Positions 1-5,273 are shown, counted from the stretch's first letter. The stretch: 6,235 nucleotides of DNA from PVC group bacterium (GCA_003565035.1 PXDP01000483.1:1-6235), one strand, 5' to 3'. The notes: a model not told the origin generated them from the letters alone. Translations and numbers: made by a program.

Positions 1-50
1 ATTGGCGATCCGAAAATTCTTGCACCCCGAAGCGGGTGCCCTCACCGTAG

Positions 51-82
51 CCATGGGTTGGCGCGAATGCGCCCACCCATGG
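51..82. repeat. hairpin 1 of the nested element
   Basis: Two 14-base arms (51-64 and 69-82) are complementary with one mismatch around a 4-base loop, GAAT. The arm ends are CCATGGGT and ACCCATGG. Confidence 0.75.
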
Positions 83-100
83 AAGGAATGCCGCGTCATG

Positions 101-171
101 GCGCAGTCTGAAGGACTGCCTCACCGATCCCACGGTACGCAGGTAAGGTGAAGCAGTCCTTCAGACTGCGC
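101..171. repeat. hairpin 2 of the nested element, long near-perfect stem
   Basis: Bases 101-125 and 147-171 are complementary at 24 of 25 positions and are separated by a 21-base loop (126-146). This is the longest and most regular stem in the window. It is far longer than an intrinsic terminator stem and is not followed by a T tract, so a repeat or mobile-element role is more likely than transcription termination. Confidence 0.8.
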
Positions 172-188
172 CGACGGTATGGTACATC

Positions 189-228
189 CCCGGGGTGCAC
201 CCCCGCTGGCGCGGGTGCGAACCCCGGG
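189..228. repeat. hairpin 3 of the nested element
   Basis: The left arm (189-202, starting CCCGGGGT and continuing GCACCC) pairs with GGGTGC at 213-218 and ACCCCGGG at 221-228, leaving a 2-base bulge (219-220) and a loop of about ten bases. Confidence 0.7.
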
Positions 229-281
229 CTACGGTGAGGCACCCACTTCGGGGTGCGGATTGACTGTTGCGAGCTTCGACC

Positions 282-308
282 CGGCATCTTCGGCATCTTC
301 GGCATCTT
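282..308. repeat. three perfect tandem copies of a 9-bp unit
   Basis: CGGCATCTT occurs three times in a row (282-290, 291-299, 300-308) and runs into an AT-rich stretch. The period is a multiple of three, so it gives a Lys-Met-Pro repeat in one minus-strand frame, but no real gene covers it. It lies about 25 bases outside the nested palindrome. Confidence 0.9.
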
Positions 309-450
309 TTTAAAATACCTGATAAAATAACACGTGCGGCGAGCACTGCGCTCCACCCCGAACAAGCGGGGCGGTGGCGTGGATATCAACGTGCGTTCCT
401 CTAAACGACAGACCTATCTTTAAATTATCTGTTTAAATACTTCGCCACAT

Positions 451-530
451 TTCGATCCGGTCACCCTGAAAACCGCCCGCTTAGAAGAGGCATTTGAATC
501 TGCGTTGCTTTTTGACGATTCGGGGACTTA
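451..530 (+). pseudogene. possible C-terminal gene remnant
   Basis: The frame starting at 451 reads FDPVTLKTARLEEAFESAL and continues LFDDSGT before a TAA at 528-530. Composition is protein-like, with acidic residues and an amphipathic helix pattern, unlike the Arg/Pro-rich frames around it. It opens only after a stop at 421-423 and has no start codon or ribosome binding site. I do not recognise the family. It could be the tail of a decayed gene, or chance; the stretch is too short to decide. Confidence 0.2.
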
Positions 531-542
531 AACTGAGGTCTG

Positions 543-605
543 GAATACGGGCTTGTCCGCGCGGGGGGAGGCTCCCTTGGCAAACCAACGTCCTTCGCTT
601 GACGC
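543..605. repeat. direct repeat block, copy A
   Basis: Bases 543-557 match 1835-1849 at 14 of 15 positions, and 590-605 (GTCCTTCGCTTGACGC) is identical to 1880-1895. The intervening DNA is of nearly equal length in the two copies (32 and 30 bases) but diverged. The two copies bracket the kinase-like gene. A dispersed repeat family with conserved ends is the simplest explanation. Confidence 0.65.
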
Positions 606-633
606 GTATGCCTGTCGCTGAGTTCCCGTATTC
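543..633. repeat. 9-bp inverted repeat enclosing copy A
   Basis: GAATACGGG at 543-551 is the exact reverse complement of CCCGTATTC at 625-633, enclosing 73 bases that include the 16-base shared sequence. Total size is about 91 bases. The size is reminiscent of an integron attC site, but the required GTTRRRY/RYYYAAC core pair was not found, so it is listed only as an inverted repeat. Confidence 0.5.
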
Positions 634-914
634 TATTCGCGGGCCGGCATCATCCCTCGTGGGAATCTTCTCTTCCCCCATCTGCGGCCCCCCCCGAAGG
701 GATCAGCGGGGTAAATCCCTTTGGGAGTTCGCCTACTTCGGGGCGCGGTTCTCCCCGGGATGTGTAAAACGAAAACGGCATGATGCCTTGGACCCGTGGC
801 CGTCTCCAGACTTTCGATAACATTCTGCTTGTAAACCGGAGCTGATTCGGGTTTGTTTATGCTTACTATGAAGGATTCAAGCAATATGATCACCCAGTCA
901 AAAGAGATGACAGC

Positions 915-1520
915 ATGGACGATACGGGAAGCTCTGAAACGGCAGGGGAAGTGCTCACGCGAAGACTGGCTCAAGCAGTTGGATCAAATCCACGGCTCGA
1001 GGACCGGGCTGCTGCCGAAGAAAGAGCACTGTCAGACCTTATCAACTGTTGGCAACTGACTGCGAATATTCCTTCCGCACTCCCTGACTTTATTGGGTCG
1101 GAACATGAAGTCTGGTCGGATGGCGAGTGGGTCATCAAAGCAACCTTACCCGGCACATACGGTCGCCTTTGGGGGAAGAGGCGATTTGCACTCCCTTCGG
1201 AGTACATCGAGCGATTAAGCTTATCCAATGAGATTTTTTCACTCCAATGGGAGGTCTTGGGGTTAACCGCAGAGTTGAATCGCGTTCGTATCATCACGCG
1301 ACAACCTTTTTTGAAAGGAACGGCACCAACACACAATGAGATTGGGACGTTTATGGAATCTTTTGGTTTTTTGCTCAAGAATCATCGTTTTGGTCAGTAT
1401 TGGTGGCGTCCGGATGATACAACCATCGCGTATGATGCCGAGCCTGGTAATTTCGTAAAGACATCGTTCGGATTGGTTCCAGTTGACCTGATACTTCAGA
1501 GAACAGGGGAGGAAGGGTAA
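915..1520 (+). CDS. small kinase-fold protein, polyvalent-protein kinase type
   Basis: This 201-residue protein probably transfers phosphate to a protein or small-molecule target; the substrate is unknown. The pattern fits a compact protein kinase/aminoglycoside phosphotransferase fold: a glycine-containing strand with GSEHEVW (61-67), candidate ATP-binding Lys75 in WVIK, candidate helix-C Glu106 in SNEIF, a catalytic-loop-like DAEPGNF (174-180, Asp174 and Asn179), and a metal-binding Asp191 in VPVDLIL. This matches my memory of the kinase domain found in phage and plasmid polyvalent proteins, which also occurs as solitary genes; it is not a database hit. ATG 915 is the only usual start codon after the in-frame stop at 843-845, with a weak AGAG (903-906) ahead. 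Codon use looks more AT-rich than in the genes from 2696 on. Together with the flanking repeats this suggests transfer. Cytoplasmic; no signal or membrane segment. Confidence 0.75.
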   Translation: MDDTGSSETAGEVLTRRLAQAVGSNPRLEDRAAAEERALSDLINCWQLTANIPSALPDFIGSEHEVWSDGEWVIKATLPGTYGRLWGKRRFALPSEYIERLSLSNEIFSLQWEVLGLTAELNRVRIITRQPFLKGTAPTHNEIGTFMESFGFLLKNHRFGQYWWRPDDTTIAYDAEPGNFVKTSFGLVPVDLILQRTGEEG

Positions 1521-1687
1521 GAAGACCGTGCATACTAACATTTCGATAAATTTAAAATACGGCGCTTATTTCGATTTTGTTCTTTGAATCCATGGTTTTC
1601 TTTTCGTTTCCCCGAACCGGGCGTATCCACGAATTGGTAAAAAATATTTTGTGAAATTTATATGGTAGAAGCCGGGAGTGACCTTCA

Positions 1688-1833
1688 CCCGTGCGGCAAG
1701 CCCACGGGGCTCGAGTTTCAGGTCTGTCTCTAACGGATCGAATTTGTGCCGCTCCTTCAGAGCTCTGGTTCCGATGGGGGTACCGGAACCCGGCCCTCGC
1801 GGACCGGGCTTTGTTGTGTCGGGCCGTTGGCCC
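1688..1833. repeat. GC-rich hairpin cluster, probable dispersed repeat
   Basis: Three stems are visible: CCCGTG/CACGGG at 1688-1693 with 1703-1708; CCCGG/CCGGG at 1789-1793 with 1804-1808, followed by CTTTGTTGTG; and GGGCC/GGCCC at 1821-1825 with 1829-1833 around a 3-base loop. The successive GC hairpins separated by a T-rich linker resemble dispersed intergenic repeats I associate with Planctomycetes and Verrucomicrobia. The resemblance is from memory. The middle hairpin could also work as a weak terminator on the plus strand. Confidence 0.45.
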
Positions 1834-1834
1834 T

Positions 1835-1895
1835 GAATACCGGCTTGTCTAGGTTGGATTATTTCATTGGCACGCTAAAGTCCTTCGCTTGACGC
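1835..1895. repeat. direct repeat block, copy B
   Basis: This is the second copy of the block at 543-605: 14 of 15 matches at 1835-1849 and an exact 16-base match at 1880-1895. It follows directly after the last hairpin of the cluster ending at 1833, so block and hairpins may belong to one larger repeat. Confidence 0.65.
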
Positions 1896-1945
1896 CAGAA
1901 TTCACGAGGACGTAAAACAGATGGCTCTGGCATGGTGAACATCAC

Positions 1946-1974
1946 TTGACAGACTATCGATGGACTCATAGAGT
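1946..1974 (+). promoter_or_regulatory. sigma70-like promoter for the DUF4258/DUF2283 pair
   Basis: A perfect -35 box TTGACA (1946-1951) is followed after exactly 17 bases by TAGAGT (1969-1974), matching four of six positions of the -10 consensus. Transcription would start near 1981, giving a leader of only about 14 bases before the TTG at 1995. A second TTGACA at 1975-1980 has no -10 partner at a usable distance. Confidence 0.55.
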
Positions 1975-1994
1975 TTGACAATTAAACGGCAGCC

Positions 1995-2240
1995 TTGCCA
2001 CAAACCCAATACTTCCGTCACACCCGGTTACGACCCGATAGGCGTGGCATTCTGGACGAATGGATTGAGCAGGTTATTCGCCATCCTGAAACCGAGGTGA
2101 TTCAGTCAGACGGACGGATTCTGCGCTGGGCAAGGATTTCTGGATATGAAAACCGTGCCTTGCGTGTTATCCTTCTTGAAGATGGCGAAACCGTGCACAA
2201 CGCATTTTTTGACCGTGATTATGAGGAACAGCAGATATGA
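1995..2240 (+). CDS. DUF4258-like small protein, putative toxin-like partner
   Basis: An 81-residue cytoplasmic protein of unknown function. The N-terminal FRHTRLRPDR (7-16), the helix around DEWIEQVIRHP (21-31), the central strands with GRILRWARI (40-48), and the C-terminal LRVILLEDGETVHNAFFDR (56-74) resemble the DUF4258/BrnT-like layout of small proteins with a compact alpha-beta fold, several of which are RNase toxins. Family assignment is from pattern recall. An in-frame TAA at 1983-1985 leaves TTG 1995 as the only plausible start. No Shine-Dalgarno sequence precedes it, which fits the very short leader from the promoter at 1946-1974. The stop overlaps the next start as ATGA, so the two genes are almost certainly co-translated. 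A toxin role is inference only. Confidence 0.75.
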   Translation: MPQTQYFRHTRLRPDRRGILDEWIEQVIRHPETEVIQSDGRILRWARISGYENRALRVILLEDGETVHNAFFDRDYEEQQI

Positions 2241-2458
2241 AGATCAAATATTTTGAAGACACCGACACCACTTTATTGGAGTTCGGCTCGGGAATCCCTT
2301 CGGAGACACGTGAGCTATCCGAAGACATCTATCTGGACATGGACGCATCCGGGAATGTGGTATCCATCACAGTGGAGCATGCCAGCAAGCGAAGCGAGTT
2401 GTCCGAAGTCAGTTTCATCCGAATGAATTCGAACAAACCGCTGGAGGCGACAGCGTAA
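2237..2458 (+). CDS. DUF2283 domain protein
   Basis: A 73-residue protein carrying the DUF2283 pattern almost end to end: YFEDTDTTLLEF (5-16) in the N-terminal strands and DMDASGNVVSITVEHAS (34-50) in the second half, the usual length for the family. The biochemical function of DUF2283 is not established. Members are small, acidic and often encoded next to a small DUF4258-type or similar gene, as here. The start overlaps the upstream stop by ATGA, and GAGG at 2223-2226 inside the upstream gene can serve as ribosome binding site. By position and acidity it could be the antitoxin-like partner of its neighbour; this is inference. No clear terminator follows. Confidence 0.85.
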   Translation: MKIKYFEDTDTTLLEFGSGIPSETRELSEDIYLDMDASGNVVSITVEHASKRSELSEVSFIRMNSNKPLEATA

Positions 2459-2685
2459 ACGCTGCGCCTCAGCTTGGACGTTCGGGCAAGAAAACCGTAA
2501 CCCAGGGCGGCGAGGAGGGGGGGGCGAGTTCGCGCTGAGGAGCGCGGCGGATGTCTGCGGTATCCAGTGTTTGAGGCGGGGTTGGATATCCTCATGGAAT
2601 TCTGACAGCTTGGGGCGGGAATGGGGATTGCAGAGCCGGGGGTTTTGTGTCAGCGTTCGCGTGTTTCAACCTTAATGAATTAAAC

Positions 2686-2690
2686 AGGAG
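2686..2690 (+). promoter_or_regulatory. ribosome binding site of the LOG gene
   Basis: AGGAG lies 5 bases before ATG 2696 and fixes that start. The preceding DNA, TTAATGAATTAAAC, is AT-rich, but no convincing -35/-10 pair was found. Confidence 0.8.
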
Positions 2691-2695
2691 AACCC

Positions 2696-3571
2696 ATGAA
2701 CCTATCTCAAGAGGAACTGACGGAGCGGGCGAGTTTGCAGGAGACGCTGGTGAATGCGCCGGCGTACCGGTTGGCGTATCATGATCAGGATTTGCTGGAC
2801 CGTCCGGACATGCGGCCGGTGCGTTTGCAGTTGGAGCTGTTCAAGCCGGAAATCGCACAGGCGGAGGAGGGGATTCATTCAACGATTGTGGTGTTTGGCA
2901 GTGCGCGGACCCTTCCGCCGGATGTGGCGGCGGCGGAACTGGCGGCGGCCGAAGAGGCGCTGGCGGTGAGTCCGGACGATGAAATTCTGAAGGCCGGTCG
3001 GGTTCTGGCGGAAAAGAAACTGGAACAGTCCCGCTATTATCAGGTGGCCCGGGATTTCAGCCGACTGGTGTCCTCGACCTGTCAGGTGGATGGAGAGTGT
3101 GAGTATGTGGTGGTGACCGGGGGTGGACCGGGCATTATGGAGGCGGGAAACCGCGGAGCCCACGATGTCGGTGGCAAAAGCATCGGCTTGAACATTGTGC
3201 TTCCCTTTGAGCAGGCTCCAAATCCCTATGTGAGCCCGGTGCTGTGTTTCAATTTCCGCTATTTTGCGATCCGCAAGATGCACTTCCTCATGCGGGCCAA
3301 GGCCCTGGTGGCCTTTCCCGGCGGCTATGGAACGCTGGATGAGCTGTTCGAAACGCTGACCCTGATCCAGACGCACAAATCCCCGCCGGTCCCGGTGATT
3401 CTGGTGGGCCGGAGCTTTTGGGAGCGGGTGGTGAATTTTTCCGCGCTGGCCGAGGAGGGGGTGATCAGTCCCAAAGACCTCGAGTTGTTTGAGTACGCGG
3501 AGGAACCGGAAGAAATTTGGACAAAGATCCAAAGCTTTTATGAAAAGGACACCCCCCGGCCTCAATCATGA
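2696..3571 (+). CDS. LOG family protein (cytokinin riboside 5'-monophosphate phosphoribohydrolase-like)
   Basis: A 291-residue cytoplasmic protein of the LOG/TIGR00730 Rossmann-fold family, formerly often misnamed lysine decarboxylase. Characterised members hydrolyse the N-glycosidic bond of nucleoside 5'-monophosphates, releasing the base and ribose 5-phosphate. Visible motifs are the opening strand VVFGSAR (65-71), the nucleotide-binding TGGGPGIMEAGNRGA (141-155), RKMHF (193-197) and the signature PGGYGTLDE (208-216, consensus PGGxGTxxE), so catalytic residues appear intact. It is longer than the short LOG type of about 190 residues: it has a 60-residue N-terminal extension and an Ala/Glu-rich helical insert at about 75-112, as in the long bacterial subgroup. 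The physiological substrate is not shown. Its tail overlaps the convergent gene by 6 bases. Base use is GC-rich like its downstream neighbours. Confidence 0.95.
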   Translation: MNLSQEELTERASLQETLVNAPAYRLAYHDQDLLDRPDMRPVRLQLELFKPEIAQAEEGIHSTIVVFGSARTLPPDVAAAELAAAEEALAVSPDDEILKAGRVLAEKKLEQSRYYQVARDFSRLVSSTCQVDGECEYVVVTGGGPGIMEAGNRGAHDVGGKSIGLNIVLPFEQAPNPYVSPVLCFNFRYFAIRKMHFLMRAKALVAFPGGYGTLDELFETLTLIQTHKSPPVPVILVGRSFWERVVNFSALAEEGVISPKDLELFEYAEEPEEIWTKIQSFYEKDTPRPQS

Positions 3572-3988
3572 TGAAAGGGCCGCGCTGGCGGACTCACTCA
3601 TCTGCCGGGTCAGGGTTTCCATGGTTTCCTGCAGCGAATGCACTTCCTCCTGCAGGGCCTGCACCGCTTCCTGCTGGCGGCTGAAGCGCGATTCGATCTC
3701 CCCGTATTTTTTCTGAACTCCCTGAATCCGCTCACACAAATCCCTCAAAAAGTCGATATGGGGAATTTCTTCCGGCTGCGCGCCAGGAGCAGGAGCATGA
3801 CTTCCGCCAAGGCGTTCGAGTTCGGCCTCGGAAAGCTCAGGAACTTTGACCAGGCCCCGGCAGTCAGGGCACTGGATCGTGAGACCCATGCCCTGTTTTT
3901 CAATCGCCATGTTTTTACCACAGTGCGGGCAGGTGAATAGAAGATCGTCGTCTGAGAAAGATTCAGGTTCGGGTGTCGGGCTGGGCAT
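3566..3988 (-). CDS. zinc-ribbon and coiled-coil protein
   Basis: A 140-residue protein with a short Pro/Glu/Asp-rich N-terminus, a zinc ribbon (CPHC at 20-23 and CPDC at 40-43, four cysteines in a CxxC-x16-CxxC array), an Ala/Pro-rich linker (about 63-72), and a Gln/Glu-rich helix from about 78 to 130 with heptad-like spacing of hydrophobic residues, likely a coiled coil for oligomerisation. No signal or membrane segment is seen. The family is not recognised; a scaffold or nucleic-acid-binding role is possible but unproven. The start at ATG 3988-3986 (read on the minus strand) is chosen because AGGAG lies 5 bases upstream; an in-frame TTG 15 bases earlier lacks such support. It is divergent from the DUF2062 operon and convergent with the LOG gene. 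Confidence 0.85.
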   Translation of the reverse strand: MPSPTPEPESFSDDDLLFTCPHCGKNMAIEKQGMGLTIQCPDCRGLVKVPELSEAELERLGGSHAPAPGAQPEEIPHIDFLRDLCERIQGVQKKYGEIESRFSRQQEAVQALQEEVHSLQETMETLTRQMSESASAALSS

Positions 3989-3993
3989 GAGGT

Positions 3994-3998
3994 CTCCT
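3994..3998 (-). promoter_or_regulatory. ribosome binding site of the zinc-ribbon gene
   Basis: On the minus strand AGGAG precedes ATG 3988 by 5 bases (ACCTC). This selects the ATG over the upstream in-frame TTG at 4003. Confidence 0.8.
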
Positions 3999-4089
3999 GG
4001 CAATAGGCGGTAGAGGGTTTTGATGCCGACTTTCCCTTGTAATGTCCAGTAAAATGTAATGAGGAGTGACCCGCATACGATATCTTACC

Positions 4090-4581
4090 ATGAAACTGTT
4101 GGAAAAACTCCCGAATCCGAAACGTCTGATGCTTCAAGCCCTGAAACAGGGTTGGAGTGTGGAGGGCCTTTCCTGGGCGGCCGCCTGGGGCTTCACGGTG
4201 GGTATTTTCCCAATCTATGGGGTCACTACCGGAACCTTGGCGGCAATCGGATGGGCGGGCAAATTGAACCATGCCGTCCTGCAGGGGTTCAATTATATGG
4301 TGGCGCCTCTGAAAGTGATGCTGATTTTACCGTATATTGCCCTGGGCGAAACCCTGTTCTTCGCGGAAAAGCGATTTTCATTGAGTTTATCGGAATTCAC
4401 TCTACGGTTTCAGGAGGATCCATTGGCGACGCTGCGTCAGTTCGGACTCTCGTTTGTCCATGCGATTGCCGGCTGGCTGGTGACCTTCCCGTTCATTCTT
4501 CTCGGCGTGTACGGGTTGATCCGCTTTTTGTTTCATCTTCATCAACGTGTCCGATATATCTCCAGGGAGTCTCTCTCATGA
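4090..4581 (+). CDS. DUF2062 domain membrane protein
   Basis: A 163-residue inner-membrane protein of the DUF2062 family, whose molecular role is not established. The conserved pattern appears as GFTVGIFPIYGVTT (34-47), followed by a second hydrophobic block (about 62-90, with the conserved N68...P73 region) and a third near the C-terminus (about 115-145), giving around three membrane segments, then a basic tail. The start is uncertain. ATG 4090 has no ribosome binding site. An in-frame GTG at 4066 overlaps the only AGGAG (4062-4066). An ATA at 4075 sits 8 bases after that AGGAG, the ideal distance. The stop overlaps the next start as ATGA, so the two genes form an operon. A -10-like TAAAAT at 4050-4055 lacks a clear -35. 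Confidence 0.88.
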   Translation: MKLLEKLPNPKRLMLQALKQGWSVEGLSWAAAWGFTVGIFPIYGVTTGTLAAIGWAGKLNHAVLQGFNYMVAPLKVMLILPYIALGETLFFAEKRFSLSLSEFTLRFQEDPLATLRQFGLSFVHAIAGWLVTFPFILLGVYGLIRFLFHLHQRVRYISRESLS

Positions 4582-5165
4582 AAGCCGTTTTTGCGCTGCT
4601 GATTCTTTTAACCGGATGTTTTGTCTGGCTGCATTATTTCGGGAAATCCCCCCGGCACGATGCCACCGGGACCGACGAACTCTATCTCGAGCATCTGGCC
4701 CGGAGTGCTGAACTGGCGGTCAATCCCGCGCCCGGCAGCGAAGAGGAGCAGGCGTTGGTTCAGAAAGTGAAAAATGCCTTTAACCCCTTCAGTTATGGGA
4801 ATGTGACCCTGAAATTTCCCGAAGCGTATGCGGAAACCTTTTATTTCCGGGATGCGTTTCATGTGTTTACGGACCGGGAGACGATGGTGGCCTACATGCA
4901 GCGGACCGCCCAGCAGAGTCCGGGGGTGACCTTCGAGTTCGAGGAGCCCGGCCGCAACGGAATCGATTTCTATCTGCCCTGGGTCATGGTGCTGCCGGGG
5001 AGTGAAGGAGAGGCCCCGCAGCGTTCCGTCGGGGTCTCCCGTCTGCGCTTCAATGAAGACGGCCGGGTAATTTTCCACCAGGACTACTGGGATTCCGCCG
5101 ACGTGCTGGTTCGCCGCGTCCCCGTGGCCAACGGACTGATCGAGCTGGTCCGCCGCCGCTTCTGA
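4578..5165 (+). CDS. membrane-anchored NTF2-like (SnoaL-type) protein
   Basis: A 195-residue protein whose N-terminus (1-21) is a hydrophobic export or anchor segment. LLTGC (10-14) fits a lipobox with Cys14 as the possible lipidated residue, but hydrophobic residues continue to about 21, so a plain membrane anchor is the alternative. The rest (about 33-195) looks like one NTF2-like alpha/beta barrel: an N-terminal helix (DELYLEHLARSAEL), the phenylalanine-rich stretch KFPEAYAETFYFRDAFHVF (79-97), and the closing strands GVSRLRFNEDGRV (152-164) and HQDYWD (167-172), a pattern typical of ligand-binding or scaffold members. No catalytic activity can be assigned. ATG 4578 has AGGGAG (4564-4569) 8 bases upstream and overlaps the DUF2062 stop. 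The frame stays open upstream to 4059, but that part is a shadow of the DUF2062 gene. Confidence 0.85.
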   Translation: MKAVFALLILLTGCFVWLHYFGKSPRHDATGTDELYLEHLARSAELAVNPAPGSEEEQALVQKVKNAFNPFSYGNVTLKFPEAYAETFYFRDAFHVFTDRETMVAYMQRTAQQSPGVTFEFEEPGRNGIDFYLPWVMVLPGSEGEAPQRSVGVSRLRFNEDGRVIFHQDYWDSADVLVRRVPVANGLIELVRRRF

Positions 5166-5243
5166 AGGCCGGTCACTCCGCGAATGCGCCTGTTTTCGGC
5201 AAATCTGTATTCGCATGTGATGAACCACCCCGGATATGGGATC

Positions 5244-5273
5244 CAACGGATAGCTGCGCCGGACAACGGATAG
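5244..5273. repeat. two 10-bp direct repeats, 20 bp apart
   Basis: CAACGGATAG occurs at 5244-5253 and 5264-5273, so the copies start 20 bases apart, about two helical turns. They lie 130-160 bases before the secreted-protein gene. A regulator binding site is possible; chance or a small duplication is the alternative. Confidence 0.4.

Larger units (their letters stand above)
21..257. repeat. nested palindromic element with cloverleaf-like folding
   Basis: The left arm at 21-52 is the reverse complement of the right arm at 227-257, with one single-base gap and two mismatches; the innermost 13 bases pair perfectly. Inside the outer stem lie three independent hairpins (51-82, 101-171, 189-228), so a single strand could fold into a three-armed cloverleaf of about 237 bases. 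There is no credible open reading frame; the minus-strand frame through it is rich in Pro, Arg and Ala and looks like translated repeat. Elements of this kind are REP/BIME-type repeats or miniature non-autonomous mobile elements. No transposase is present in the window and target-site duplications were not evident by eye, so mobility is inference. Confidence 0.75.
309..914. other. long non-coding stretch with hairpins, no gene seen
   Basis: About 600 bases carry no convincing gene. Open frames on both strands here are Arg/Pro-rich, lack a good ribosome binding site and cross inverted repeats. Visible structures are a hairpin at 353-377, a wide inverted repeat at 543-633, a stem at 697-702 with 716-721, and a stem at 723-727 with 751-755. 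There is also a run of eight C at 688-695. A short stretch at 451-530 reads like the tail of a protein and is listed separately. No clear promoter for the gene at 915 could be fixed. Confidence 0.6.
1521..1945. other. intergenic stretch with repeat-like hairpins
   Basis: No gene is seen here. The first part (about 1540-1670) is AT-rich. From about 1672 the base composition shifts to GC-rich, with a series of short hairpins and then copy B of the direct repeat. No intrinsic terminator directly after the kinase-like gene could be identified; the stem at 1789-1808 is followed by a T-rich stretch but lies about 270 bases beyond the stop. Confidence 0.6.

Noticed and set aside
96..389. Minus-strand open frame of 97 codons at the window start
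   Set aside because: It runs through the nested palindrome and the 9-bp tandem repeat (giving Lys-Met-Pro repeats), has no ribosome binding site, and its composition is that of translated repeat.
543..633. Integron attC site
   Set aside because: Size and paired arms fit loosely, but no GTTRRRY/RYYYAAC core pair is present in the right places and no integrase is seen.
494..820. Plus-strand open frame of 108 codons
   Set aside because: It crosses repeat copy A and several hairpins, is rich in Arg, Pro and Cys, and lacks a ribosome binding site.
853..1059. Plus-strand frame of 68 codons overlapping the kinase-like gene start
   Set aside because: Several ATGs make it look possible as a leader peptide or a frameshifted N-terminus, but there is no good ribosome binding site, and the frame at 915 already gives a continuous helical N-terminus leading into the kinase motifs.
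1975..1980. Second TTGACA followed by ATTAA, similar to a trp-type promoter
   Set aside because: There is no -10-like hexamer at 16-18 bases; it would also start transcription inside the coding region.
2517..2524. Run of eight G in a G-rich stretch, possible G-quadruplex
   Set aside because: Intergenic, without four well-spaced G tracts of equal length; more useful as a warning of homopolymer read error.
2879..3565. Long minus-strand open frame opposite the LOG gene
   Set aside because: It is a GC-rich antisense shadow; the plus strand carries intact LOG signatures.
4059..4577. In-frame upstream extension of the NTF2-like gene
   Set aside because: It lies entirely in another frame of the DUF2062 gene, has no protein-like pattern, and the ATG at 4578 has a good ribosome binding site and begins a proper export/anchor segment.
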